A stretch of 64,000 nucleotides of DNA, from the NCBI GenBank assembly GCA_013399895.1, contig VXBA01001116.1, positions 1,240,117 through 1,304,116 of the forward strand. The letters run 5' to 3'. The notes beneath the pieces were generated by a model, which worked only from the letters and a program-made list of their open reading frames with translations, searched no databases and had not been told where the DNA came from. Positions within the stretch are counted from its first letter, which is position 1. Each line of letters begins with the position of its first letter. The DNA comes from Serilophus lunatus (lineage: Eukaryota; Chordata; Aves; Passeriformes; Eurylaimidae). Below are positions 39,901-51,990 of this stretch, piece after piece. The position numbers and the translations under genes are program-made.

Positions 39901-41421
39901 AATTTATTGATGGATGAATCCACAGGCATTGATCTTAGTTTTCAATAAGATCTGACTGTGGGTCCTAGCAACTAAAGCTATTTATGAGACTAAAGCAGAT
40001 TATATTGAACATTTTGCTGACGTTTGTCCTAAGGAAGTATTATCTTTTATGATGATCTGGTGGTGCAAGTCACCCTCTGCTCTGCCGTGATGCTCTTCTC
40101 TAGCACCAGGACATGCTAGAGAAGGCAGGCCTCCCAAAGCTCTTTTCTGTCCAAGGCAGACCTGGAATTAAGAGTGAATTAGTCTATATAATTATACTCT
40201 TCTTTCAGTAAGGCTGAAATTGTTCTGCTGAGCATTGGCTGCCTACAGTTTTAAGAAATGATGACCTTGAAACTGTTAGGAGTTCATGAAATGAATTCAT
40301 TTTAGTAGCTTTCACAGTTCTTTGAGCAAAACAATTCCTGGTCATTCTGGCAAGGACTTACTTTAAATTGTGGTTCCAGAAATGGAAGACATAAAAAAAT
40401 AAAAATCTAATAGACTAAAGCAGCTAGACAGAAATTTCTATTTACTCTTAAACCTATCTGTATTGGAAAAGGGCTACACTGAGATTAATGCATTAACTTT
40501 TCATTTCTGAATCTGGTTTTGATGCCACTAGAGGACTGAGAATTATTTAACTCCAGCTGTTTTGATGTATCATTCGTGAACTGGATGACTATTGTTTGTA
40601 CAGTAAGCAAGCAGTCACATAAAAATCATTCTTAAATGAATTCAGTAGAGTGCTCCCACCAGTAAAAGGTTTATCTCTTGAAAAATATAAAAAAATTTAC
40701 ATGCTTTACTGAATTTGTAAGGGAACATGGTTCTTGCAAAAAGTGGCTAGAGGTCAGGCTTTACATTTCAGAGCTGCACTATGAATCTTAAGAGGGTTTA
40801 TATTGGCTTCACTTGTTCATTTACTTTTTGCTAAGAGGCACAATCTCTGCTGCTGCTAAATCCACAAAAAACAAATTCAAACTGAAATCTTGATTAAAGC
40901 AGCCCAACCAAATGTACCTTGCTGCACTTTGAGTGGTCCTGGATGGCAGGGGAAGCACGTTTTGTCCCCCAGGGGATGTCACACAGCATGTCTGTGTTGT
41001 CACCCAGCAGCCAAGAGGAATTACCCCCATCAGGCTGGATTCCTGCTGCTGCTGTGGCTCCAGCACTGCAGAACCAGCTCTGGGACCCAGGAACTATTTG
41101 CAGCCCTGAGTTTAGGCTGTGCTAAGTACAGCTGTGAGTTAAGAGGGTTGTGGTCTGCTCAGTGTGGCACTTTACAGGAGTGGTACGTTACACTGACAAT
41201 AAACATGCCATAAATGCTCTTTTCTAGGTTGCCAAGGCACATAGAAAAATTTACCAAGTGTTATCAGGTTGATATCACATGACCTTACTTCTAAGTGTTG
41301 TCACTGACACGGCTGACTGTACAATGCACATAAAAGCTGTCAGGATGGACTCGGGCCATCCAGCCCTGTTCTACCGGGCACAGAAAGCTCAGCTCAGACT
41401 TGGTGGCTGCAGAAGTCCCAC
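36996..41421 (-). other. EDIL3: EDIL3 intron between exons C and D (4.4 kb)
   Basis: This phase 1 intron of 4,426 bp splits a glycine codon. I recognise no transposable element in it. A somewhat GC-richer stretch at 38590-39170 has overlapping open frames on both strands, including one of 153 codons, but none resembles a known protein. The rest is AT-rich intron. Confidence 0.88.
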
Positions 41422-41566
41422 CTGTGAGTTCACAGCCCAGGAGCTCCATCCTGAGTGTGCAGTGCCTCCTGCACACCTGAGGGTACAGCCGGATGTACTG
41501 AGACTTGATGGGAGGGGTGAAGGAGTTGGCGTACGGGGTGTTGTTGTCCACGTTCCCACGGAACAC
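41422..41566 (-). CDS. EDIL3: EDIL3 exon C: end of first discoidin domain
   Basis: This internal exon is 145 nt: 48 codons plus one base, so it leaves in phase 1. It starts VFRGNVDNNTPYANSF and continues through SQYIRLYPQVCRRHC to MELLGCELT. The cysteine in LLGC is expected to close the domain by a disulfide with the first cysteine of exon A. NNT at the start is an N-glycosylation sequon, though the following proline may lower its use. The acceptor is ctctcgcag|GTGTTC (41567-41568). The donor is CACAG|gtggga, with G rather than A at intron position 3, so slightly off consensus but rich in G. The exon is more GC- and CpG-rich than its surroundings. Three other open frames overlap it on the same strand; only this frame matches the family and joins exons B and D in phase. 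Confidence 0.97.
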
Positions 41567-42624
41567 CTGCGAGAGAACAGCACAACAAACAACAAACAAA
41601 CGTGCCAGGAGGAGGAAGGATGGAGCCCCATGGTAGGTTTCCACCCCTTTCTAAAGCGCTGTTCTGGCTGTCCCTGCGTGCTTTTCCCAAACAGCACTTC
41701 TAGTGCCTGAGACAAGTTTTTAAGCAAGTCGTCCTGCCTTTGGGTCACATCGTGATGGGTTTGAAGCAGGGCCTCTGTCTTGTCACTCCCAGAGACTGAA
41801 GCTATTAATGCAACTAAATTATGCCTTCTTCTCTAATTAGAGCATTAAATAGTCCCAATTCAATTTAGCCTGCAATTATTTATGCTGATTGACATTTATT
41901 TTTTTTCCCTCTAGTTCAAGAACCCGATCCAGCTCCCACTGAAGTGTACTGTAACTCTCCCAGTGATCACAGGGGGAACTGAATTAAACCTATCAGCATT
42001 CCTCTATTCACTCCTCACTCTAACCAGATATCCTTGTACTGTTTTCCTCCCTCATTATATACCTCCTCACAGCATTTTAATTTCCTAACAGAAAAACTAT
42101 GTCTAATGCTGCACAGTGCCTTAGTTCTGTGTGAACTTACACAGCAAAGGGTTTTTTTGCTGCTTTTGACTCCATCAAAAATAATTGGTAACTATAAACT
42201 GTAAACACATACATCCCACTGGATGATACTGTTTGTGCAGAGCAGAGATTAGCATTGATGAATGGGTTCTGTGTTTTCAAGGGTTAACACTAATCTGCCA
42301 ATGTAATAAAACTAAATTGAAAACAGAGTAATGAGTAATTACTGGTAAACTAATTAAAATGAAAATCAGTTAAGTGTAATAAACAGGATTATTCTAGCTT
42401 GGGGAAACAGTATTTATATAACCATCAATTAAAGTATGAGAAATTCTTAGCAGACAGAAAATGCAAATTTGTTGATGCTTTTTTTTTTTTTTTTTTTTTT
42501 AAATTCAGAGCAAAATAATAACAATGAAACCTATATCCTACTTCCAGGCAATTAGGCTAATCTACCAGTGACACCTCGTACTTCTAAAGGCAGTTAAAAC
42601 ATGATATAAATGCCTCAATCTTAC
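41567..42624 (-). other. EDIL3: EDIL3 intron between exons B and C (1.06 kb)
   Basis: This is a short phase 0 intron of 1,058 bp. It holds a T22 run on the plus strand (42479-42500) and an AT-rich, homeobox-core-rich stretch at about 41800-41890 and 42260-42420. No repeat element or gene is recognised. Confidence 0.9.
42479..42500 (+). repeat. Poly(T) tract of 22 bases
   Basis: Twenty-two T on the plus strand give an A22 run in the EDIL3 pre-mRNA, beginning 125 nt after the exon B donor. Confidence 0.92.
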
Positions 42625-42780
42625 CATATCTTCCTTTGTTCCTTTTACTTTGTACATTGTCCACGACTTCCCATCGTTACTGTATGCAACTTTATAAGAT
42701 TTTACATATTCTGGACTTCCAATTCTCTTGGCACCTTGAGTTATAACTCCAGTGACTCGCATCTTCTTCTGCAGGTTTAT
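42625..42780 (-). CDS. EDIL3: EDIL3 exon B: middle of first discoidin domain
   Basis: This internal exon is 156 nt (52 codons), phase 0 on both sides. It reads INLQKKMRVTGVITQGAKR, then GSPEYVKSYKVAYSNDGKSW, and ends GTKEDM. This is the central beta-sheet part of the first discoidin domain, and the ITQGAK and YSNDG motifs recur at the same places in exon E. The acceptor is cgttatttcag|ATAAAC (42781-42782) and the donor GATATG|gtaaga (42624). The intron to exon C is only 1058 bp, the shortest in the window. The pre-mRNA has a long A run beginning 125 nt downstream of the donor (T22 on the plus strand at 42479-42500). The open frame extends upstream into the intron as far as 42894, but the acceptor marks the true start of coding sequence. 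Confidence 0.97.
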
Positions 42781-45700
42781 CTGAAATAACGACACATTGT
42801 TATCACTAACCATCTGAGGGATACAATTCTGATCTTTGATTCCTTTGGTTCTTTTTTCTTTCTTAAATGACAGGAAAAAGCATAGCTGTAGCATTTAATT
42901 TACTACTTTTACACAAGCATTAATTCCTTTTGTCTTTCATTAATTGCATATCCAAATGCACATAATGAATAAAAAAAACCGAACCAAAGTCTGGATTTTG
43001 CTTATTTCATGTGTACGCACATATATACATATATTATGGATATACAGAATGTTACTGGTGCATTACTGGGATATTACATACGACTGGCATACAGGGTTGT
43101 TTCCTTCCTGAAAGGGAAAAGCAACAGTGTGATTTTACCAAAGGCTGAATCTTCTGTTTTATTAGAAGCCAATTTGCAATACCATACAAAGGATGCTAAA
43201 TTAACTCTAAGTTAAATTTCCCTGTGAAAGTAAAAACACAAGGAAGTTCTGAAAGCTAAGAAATAGACCTTTTCTTGATTCTCACTCAAAATTCGTACAT
43301 CTAAAGATCAAGGCTGAAATATTAATCCTAGACCAGTCATTACCAAAATATCAATCAGTGGATATGAACATTCCCTGTGTATTTGTCTGAATTGACTGCA
43401 ACACTTTGAAGTAAAAAATGAAGATGTTCAGAACAAACAAATTTCAAAGATATTCCAACAACCTCAATTTTACCTTCTTCATCCACTTCTGACACGGGAG
43501 AGGCAGCCATACTCTGAAAATTTAGGATGTGACACTCAAACCAAGCAATTCTGGCAACTGTCACCCTTGTCCCCGTGCTGAAGTCAATCTGGGGCAGCTG
43601 CACCTCCCACCCTCTGGCTAGTAGGCAGCTGAAATGTGTAACTTTTGCACCAAGTGAAGCTTCACAAAGAGCTGTCACAGTGTGAGAGCTGTGTGAAGGT
43701 GTAGGCAGATGTGTGATAAAAGGAGATGATGGGAAATGCTGGAGAGCAAACAACTGGGACAAGGTAAATAATGCATTAAATGACATTAGCACTTCCCTCC
43801 TCCAAATGAGTCTTATCTCTACTCCTCAGTCAGTGGAGCTGACCTGGTGCAATCCCCAATGTTTGGAATAGCAGTCCCAGCACAGGTATGTGGGGACCTG
43901 CAGACAGAGCAGGTACCTGCTTCCCAAATATCTTAATCACTTTATTCTTTGCAATGTGGACTGAAGACTTTCTCCCCCTTGGTAATATAATCTAACCTCT
44001 TTTAAGGATGTAAGATGATCAGTCTTCAGTGTTTCAATATCTCATTGTGTACACAATGGGAAACTAGGGGAAGACAGAATTTTATGCCTTTTTTTTCCAT
44101 TTCTTTGCTCCTTTTCTGAAATAGTTGGCTTTCAGTGTAGTTTTACCTACAGTTCTATTAGAAATTAATAAACACTCACACACCTTCAGAATAACAATGT
44201 CTGTTTTAAGAGGTTTATACCCATTGAGAGAGGAGAAGATTCCTATTAAAGACCAGATTTTTTTTACAGGATCTTTCTCATATAGACCAGGAAAGCTCAG
44301 CTAAGTTTGCAACTCCAGTGGGGAGAATGGACTCACATCAGGAGTTTAGGCAGGTATAAATTAGAAGAGATCCATGCTTTTTTACAGTGTTGGAAACCTT
44401 CTTTTCCTCAGTTCCCAGCTTCCCAGAGGGGACAACAAAACAAAACAAATATGTTACATTTGTGAAAGGTCAGCTCCAGAGACTACCCATCAGTCCCACA
44501 ACTACATTAAAAATGTAGTTAACATGGAATAATAACCAGATAAAGATTTATGGAAGTCTCTTATGTGTATTTCAATCTCTGTATGTAATTTCAGAATATT
44601 AATAGACAGGCAGTAAACCAATTTTTCGTGTATTTACAAAATTGTTAAAAATGAAGCGAATACTATCTCCAAAAACAAATTAGAGAGTACATTCAAACAG
44701 AAACCAGCCATTGATTATGTGCTGACTGGTGGTATCTTCAGATTTCACTGCATAGGAAAAAGAAGGTATTATGCAACATTAATAATTTTTCTTTGATCCA
44801 GTGATGCATATTACTAATATTCTTTCAGCTTAATTCCCAATTTTTATTTTTCCAGATAATAATCTTAAGGAGGTTTTTTAGATGAGGATTTATGAGGATT
44901 TTTTTTCCCCCTCCCACTGTTTACTCACAAAGACTAGTTTCTAATGAAACTATGGCTTTAACCACTGGATATTCAATTCCCACAGTGGCTCCTTTCCACA
45001 CCCCAGTCTGCATGACCAATGCACAACAAATAAACCACTGCACTTCAAGAAGCAAAACAATAGCCAAAAAATCCACCCAAAAGGAATTTGTCAAGTAATA
45101 CTGCAGTTGAGCTAAAAAACTCCCAGCTTTCCCCCCCCCTCAAAAAAAGTTCTACTGAATGAAGGTAAGATTTGGTAAGACAACAAAAAAAAAAAAAAAA
45201 GGAACAAAAATAATTTATTTATTTTATTTTTTTTTAAATCTTGTTACACACATGACAGAGGTTTTCATTTTACTGAAACATTTTTGATCAGTGCCCATCC
45301 TCCAAGTCACCAAGCTGTCTTTAGGTATTATTGAACTTGATATAGCACAAGAAATAAAACCACAATGTTTTGCAATTAGGTAAACACTTGCAGGAAAATC
45401 CCAATGAAAGGGGAAAAAAATGCTTTCAAATCCCTGAGCCTTCCTTATATAGAAATCCCCACTGGGCTAATGTCATGTTTGTGGCAATTCCTTTCAGTGA
45501 ACGTGGATACACCAGGAATTAGTTGTCCTTTTGTGCCTTTGGGGTTTTTTTGATGTGTTTTAAATTTTTCAAGTTACAGCTTAGCAAAAATTGAAATATT
45601 ACAACTGTAGCAATGACTTAGTAAAGCAGGTGCTGAAATCTTTCTTTTTTTAATGTACTTCTGTAAGAAGCTGTGAAGAAACTTGAGCTACACCTTTTAT

Positions 45701-46020
45701 TAGCTTATTCTGTGGCAATTGTGAACAAAAACAGCTCAGGAACCTCCACCTTGTGGATTCATATTTGGGACAGAAAGTCATACATTGTAATTACATGGAT
45801 GACTGTTTTTTAAAAAAAGCCCACAAGGATAAGAAAAAAAGGTAACTTATTGAGGAGTCCTTATAATTACCTTGATGAACTGGAAAGAAATCAAGGATGA
45901 TAGAAGAGAAACAGTAATATAAGTAGTAATGCATGGTAGAGACCTTATAAGAAGATACTTATATAGACGTTTGAGGGATTTACTTACAGAAAATTAAAAA
46001 AAAAAACACCTCAAAACAAA

Positions 46021-46074
46021 AAAGAAAGTGGTGGGGGAAAAGGAGAAAAAAAAGGAGAGAACCCCCCCCCCCCC
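46021..46074 (+). repeat. Purine tract followed by a C13 run
   Basis: About 40 purines with G clusters precede thirteen C (46062-46074). In the transcript this reads as a G13 run followed by a pyrimidine tract. Confidence 0.85.
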
Positions 46075-49013
46075 AAAAAGCTGATTAGTTTTACCAGCCC
46101 AACTTCAATTTAAGACTACTTTGAAAGCAGTGAATTCTGACTTTTTACTTGACCTCTATTCATGGATCTGGTTCAGCAGCAGCTCAGAGAGGTCTCCTTT
46201 CTCCTTCCCAACATATTCCAGGGATTTGGCTGCAACATTGATGAGCAAACCCAAGGATGCCCAGTGAAGGAAGCACTTCATGAAACTCAGGGAAGTCACC
46301 CTGGTGCTGGGTACACTCTCATGGTCTGGACACATCCAGGTACTCAAAACAAACCAAAAGAGCCCTCCAGTGCACTGTGTGCCCAAGAGCTGAGTAATAA
46401 AATCAACTCCACTAATTTAGGAAGTCCCTGAAACTTTTTCTTGTTCCTTTCAACCAACACAATCTTCCCAACTCCATGATCAGACAGACCACTGATGACC
46501 AGAGCAGGTTACAGAGCTGCCGCCTTTTATCAGTAGGAGAGGAAAAAGTAACAACCATGACACTGATTCTGCAGGAGTAATTACCTATCAGCCAGTTTTC
46601 ACTGGTTTAATAATGTTTTTGACTGCAATGACTCATTCAAATCTGTTTTGGGATGCTAAATAATTCCATTATCTACAGTGACGAAGATGAACCCAACTGA
46701 GATTTTACCGGAACCTGGAAAAAAAATCTATGTCAGAAAGCAAACAAAACAAATGAAAAAGTATTTCTCCATGAGAAAATGGCAATATGAACAAGGTAGT
46801 TTTATAGGTTCCTGTTGATTGTACACTGCACCATTTTCAAAGGCAATTCAGACCCAGTCCTGCAAACCTGCATGGCGTGTGTGCAGCTCCACTTGTAGCT
46901 GTGAGCAAATGTAGGAGCTGTTTTCACCAGTCTAAAGGGCTCCACAAAACAAAGACCATAAATAACTTCTCAGAGTGCTTAACAAACTTCAGAACCATCA
47001 AAAAAAAAAAGGACTAAGTTCACAATTATAATATAGGAATGCAACAGAACAACAGGGATTAGGGACAGCACCAGTGGAAGATGTTCTTCCCCTTCAATTT
47101 GTGATCAAATATTAGTGCATTCTGTTTGCAGAAGCTACATATTTGACAAAAAAAATATAAAACCCCCCACCCTATCTGTCTTATCTGCATTATTACATGC
47201 AGGAGAGGAGAAGAGACACCCTATGTGTTTACTCTGGACAGAATACATCACCATGTTCCACTCATTTGTTATCACACTTAGCAATAACACCACTAACATT
47301 TCATATGAAACAGGTTTGTCTGAAGTATTCCTTACGAGCAACCTTGCCAGAAATGCTCAGATTAAAGCCTTCATGAACCTTTGGGTGTTTGAGAATTTAA
47401 GTGTAGTTTTACTTTCATAAACAGGAATGCATTTTATAGAGAACTAGGGTGTTCACCTGTTTCAGTTACGAGATAGAATAGCATTGCCATAAATAATTCT
47501 CCATCTTTTCTAGCACAAAGTAAATATATTTTTACTGCTACTCACCACCACTCATATAAATATAGGGTTGAATAAGAGATCAAGGTTATACTGGCATTAA
47601 AAGATTTATTACAACAACCCTTCCCTGCTGATCTCATCAGTTTTTGAAAGATTGAAATTTAATTTTTTTTATCTCTTTTTATTTTTTTTAAAGTCATAAT
47701 TCTGACAGAGGTAGATAGAAAGCACCCACAAAAGCATTTTGTGATGAAAAATAGGGACAATTGCCAATGGAAATGTTTGTAATAAACTCAGGAAAGGAAC
47801 AACCTGACACAATTCCTTCAATACTGGGAAATTCAGTGACTCTTAAAGCTTCCTCACATGCTTCCTTTTCAATCTCCAAGCACTACAGCCCCTGAGCAGT
47901 GCTGAATTCTGCTGTTTCACATCAGGAGCTGCACAGCTGGACTCTGCAGGCCATGAGGAGCAGGGAGGTTTCAACAGGTCACTCACTATTAACTCCCCTG
48001 TTGCAAAGCCTTGCTGGCACCTGAGCACAAGGTGCTCATCTATCTTTCCTGTCTGTGGCTTTTTGATACTCTCCTAATCAGCACTGTCAGCAGAGCTCCT
48101 CCAGGTTTAGTTGAGGGCATTAATGCATTCAGCACAGCAGCAGTGATATGTGTTTTAAGTAGAACCCAGCTTAGGCAGCACAGTGATTTATCCATGGTAG
48201 CCCCACAGCTGCTGTCGACATGCTGGAAGGAGGGCTGTTATGTGGAGAAAAGCCAACATATTTTACCTTATAATATTCACATTATAGTATAAATTATTAT
48301 CTTTAACAGCCTAGAAGAACTAACATGGTCATTTAACAGGTCACTTTACAAATAATAATTCCTAACGTGATTGTGGGATTCTGCCTTGAGGAAAAACAAA
48401 TTAAACACTCAAGTTTCTGATCCCAACCTACTTTATTTCACTTATGTGGAAGCAGGTCCAGCAAAGTCTCTTCATAACTTTGATATTAAACTCTCTGCAA
48501 CCTCATCCTCTTGATGCTGTTGGGTCCAACACACCTCAAGGTAACAGCAAACACCTCTCACGACTTCTCACCTACACCTTGGCCAACCCCCTAAAAGCAA
48601 CTCACCACCTTTGCCATCTTCAGTAACACTTATTTTCATGCTTCAAATCAGGCATGCAGAAACAAAGATGCAAATTGGCCCACTATTTTAATTTGCCCAT
48701 GCAATGCTAATGTGGAGGAACATATGTTATGAGAATTATCAAAAAGCACATACTTTATTTGGCTTTTGTTGGGAACTTTCAATTTATGCCTCAGAGAGCT
48801 TACATAATTAGGCAGACTAAAAACTTGTTTAGTCTGTTCCTTCTTATTATTAAGTCATTATTTTAATCCCAAAGGTAGTTGTTATGAATGCCATTAAATG
48901 GATGATATGAATTATTCAAACATGTTTAGACTGTCATTTCAAGAAGTGGCCCATAATCAATCTCATGTCATTCAGAAGTTTGTAGCCCCGCAAAAGTTCA
49001 TCCTATTTACAAG

Positions 49014-49203
49014 GTATTGATTAAATGAGTATTAACTATCTGAAATCTAAGGTCAGGTAAGAAACATCAAGGTCATTTATTGCTATTTTACTTTTTTCAT
49101 ATACTTTGAACTTGTGAGTACTCTTCCTGTCTTTGGCATGCTAATGTCTCCTGGTAAGAATTTCCCAAGAACGTCTCTAATACTCCTTAAAGAATCAGTC
49201 CAA
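49014..49203 (+). repeat. Left copy of a diverged 190-bp direct duplication
   Basis: This segment aligns collinearly with 49681-49870. Shared words include 'gattaaatgag', 'tctgaaatctaag', 'ttgctatt', 'actttgaa', 'cctgtct' and 'gaatcagt', in the same order and spacing. By eye the copies share roughly two thirds of positions, so the duplication or the repeat family is old. I do not recognise it as CR1. Confidence 0.75.
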
Positions 49204-49636
49204 GAATACCTACACAAAAAGGTCAGTAAAAATATGTATTTCCCCTTCTAAAATAACTTTGATCAATAGGATTTAGGAGACAGGATCAGGTCACAGAAAC
49301 AAACACACACTTTTCTTTTAATCCTACATGAAAATACCCTTCTCTTTAAGGAAAAGAAATGCACTCATAAGGTACAATATTAAAATCACTATGAAAAATA
49401 GGTTCAGGGAGATTTATGGGTGTGAAATAATTTCAAGTATCAGAGGTACCTTCTCTTACATACTTCCCATATCTTCTTCTGTGACAGATACACTTCTTTG
49501 GCAGATACACTTCGGTCAAAACTCTGATGACAAATATGACCTTCCCTCAACCCCATCAAGGACGACTGGGGGAAAAAATTGCAATTCTGACTTCAGTGGG
49601 CTTTGTCTAGGTCTTATGTACCTTCTCAGATCCCAA

Positions 49637-49680
49637 AATCATAGAAATATAGAGTCATAAAGGTTGGAAAGGACAACCAA
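49637..49680 (-). mobile_element. CR1-like 3' terminus
   Basis: The sequence 'aatcatagaaatatagagtc' followed by 'ataaaggttggaaaggacaa' looks like the reverse complement of a CR1 3' end. Immediately after it begins the right copy of a 190-bp duplication rather than normal CR1 body. Confidence 0.65.
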
Positions 49681-49870
49681 TGTACTGATTAAATGAGAAT
49701 TCTCCATCTGAAATCTAAGTCTGGCTAAGATACACTAAGATTGTTTGTTGCTATTATTGGTTTCCTCGTGTACTTTGAAGTTGGGGACACCCCTCCTGTC
49801 TCTGGAATTCTGATGTGTCCCAGAAGGTACCTCCACAAAATGTCTAGAACACTTCCACAGGAATCAGTTC
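49681..49870 (+). repeat. Right copy of a diverged 190-bp direct duplication
   Basis: This is the partner of 49014-49203, offset by about 667 bp in direct orientation. It sits between two CR1-like pieces (49637-49680 and 49883-49948), so it may have been inserted into a CR1 copy or carried next to one. Confidence 0.75.
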
Positions 49871-49882
49871 CTCTTGAAGACT

Positions 49883-49948
49883 CTTAATGAGGAACCCTCT
49901 GAGCCTCCTTTTGTTCAGACTGAACCCCTCCAGGTGCCTCAGGCGAGT
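49883..49948 (-). mobile_element. CR1-like internal fragment
   Basis: The stretch 'ctgagcctccttttgttcag', 'actgaacccctccaggtgcc' and 'tcaggcg' resembles the reverse complement of the end of CR1 ORF2 ('gcctgaggga...' and 'ctgaacaaaaggaggctca' in sense). Together with the terminus at 49637 it may be one CR1 copy interrupted by the 49681-49870 block. Confidence 0.55.
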
Positions 49949-51365
49949 AAGCAAATGTTAAGTAAGAAGGAAATGTGCCAGAAACCGACAAGTCTCTTGC
50001 CCAGGTGAAGAAATTTTCCTCTTTGATTTTGAATCCTAAAGCTGAACCTGCAATTAAACCCACCCATTGAAAGATGGGGGCTAAAGCAAAACCTGAAATA
50101 GCAGGGAACATGCAGGAGCATTAGTCTTCCCTGGTCCTGTGAGATCCCTACTGTGAGATCCCATTGCACATTCCCAGCTTATTTTAACACAGTGGGAAAC
50201 TCAAGATACTTAGTTCCTCCACCAGAATAAACTCGGCAAGAGATAATAGTGCTACCAAATGGTGCATAACTTGTATTAAAATACACATATTTACCCCCTT
50301 TTTTCCATGGTCAAGGTCATCCTAATCAATGTTTTCCTGTATAAACCTCATTTTGCCAATGAGCTTGGCCACCACAGCTGGATTTATCCTGCCCACCTTG
50401 TTTGCACATGCCATCTTTTTTTTTTTTTTTTGCTTTTTTGCTTTTCTCATATATCTGCAAATGCCTTTTCTAGTTACTTTGGGGTTTTTTTCCTAGTTGT
50501 CAGTTTCTAGAGTATGAAAAGCACATTGAAGTTCCAGATGTAATTAGTGCTTCTGACTGAGATGGGAATGATACACATAATTAGGACAACTGCTAGACTG
50601 CGCCCACAACATGATAAAATTTGTGGGAGAAAGACAAGTGGTAAAGCAGTGTGTGAAAACAATCTTTCCCGCATATTTCCATCCTAGAGAATAATCTGTT
50701 AGTTGCTATGAGACTGGTTGTGTAGGGAGGGAGGCCAAGGTTTGAGATGGACACAAGTGGAGTGAAGAGTTTGATTAGTAAGCACATGGGGGACAGATGG
50801 GTTTGTGATGGATGAAAAGAATGTGCCACTCAAGTGATTTCTCCCTCCTCAGATGCTATTACAGGACACAAAAGGTTGGCCGAAATGATTAGTGTCTCCT
50901 GAACCTTGAGAAAGGACTTGGCTGAGTAGTTATTGAGTCATGAAAAACACACTCATAAAATATTTTTCATTATCTTTTGAAATTAAGAATCAAAAGAAAA
51001 AAATAGTTGATATCTATATCTATTATCTACAGCTAAAAGTTACCCTTCAGCAAGACTTTCCTTTTTAATTTCTACATTTTACCTCAAAGTGCTTTTTCCA
51101 TCTATAAAAATTGTCAAGGAAAAAATTAGATTGAAAGCATCAAATGTTGCTTGGTTTTGTGTTAGCCTTTATCTTTGAAAAGTCTCATTGAAAGACTCAA
51201 GGTTTGAACAATGTCTCTTTATCTTATCCACTCACAGAAGAAGAAGGTTCTAGGAGTGCAACAGTAAGATATGTTCCTATTTTTCAGTCCACAGAACTGA
51301 TATTTGACTGAAATTAGAAGGCCTTTGAGATGACAAAGGGGAGGTCAAGGAGCATGAGTTCACTT

Positions 51366-51990
51366 TAAAAGAGAAGGGCCTGGGTGTCCTGGTGGAAAAC
51401 CAGCTGTCTCTGCCCACCAGTGGGATCTAGAAGGCCAATGGGATCCTGTGGTACATTTCCAGTGGATCAAGGAGGGGATCCTGTCCCTCTGCTCAGCCCT
51501 GAGAAGCACATCTGCAGGGCTGGATCCAGTTCTGGTTCCTCAGCACAGGAGGGACATGGAGCTCCTGCAGCAGGTCCTGGAGCTACAGAGATGCCAAAGG
51601 GATGGAGCACCTCTGTGCCCAGGAAAGGCTGAGGGAGCTGGGGCTGCTCAGACCCTGAGAGGGGCCCCCATCCCTGGGTGTCAGGGTGTGCAGGGAGGGG
51701 GCAGAGGATGGAGCAGGCTCTGCTTGGGGGCCCAGCAATGGCACAAGAGGAATGAGCAGGAACTGATGCTCAGCAAGTTCCCCCTGAACATGAAGAAGAA
51801 CTTCTTGGCTGGGCAGTGACCCAGCACTGAACAGAGAGGGTGTGGAGTTTCCCTCACTGGAGATATTTCAGAATGATCTGGACACACTCCTGTGCCATGT
51901 GCTCTGGGGTGACCCTGCTGGAGCAGGGCCATGGCACCAGCTGCCCCAGAGGGATGCCTTCCATCCTTTTCCATTCTGTGATTCTGCCTT
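51366..51990 (+). mobile_element. CR1 LINE, about 620 bp, 3' part of ORF2 and 3' UTR
   Basis: This is the longest CR1 remnant in the window. It starts with 'gggcctgggtgtcctggtgg', passes 'gtccctctgctcagccctga', 'cagcacaggagggacatgga' and 'gaaaggctgagggagctggg', and ends with 'ttccattctgtgattctgcc'. The order matches the end of the reverse transcriptase ORF and the 3' UTR. Open frames of 60 to 123 codons occur on both strands but are not an intact ORF2. It is GC-rich compared with its surroundings. Confidence 0.9.

Noticed and set aside
43355..43792. Open frame of 145 codons, minus strand, just upstream of exon B
   Set aside because: It does not resemble any part of EDIL3. The exon A and exon B phases match directly and agree with the known domain, so an extra exon is not needed.
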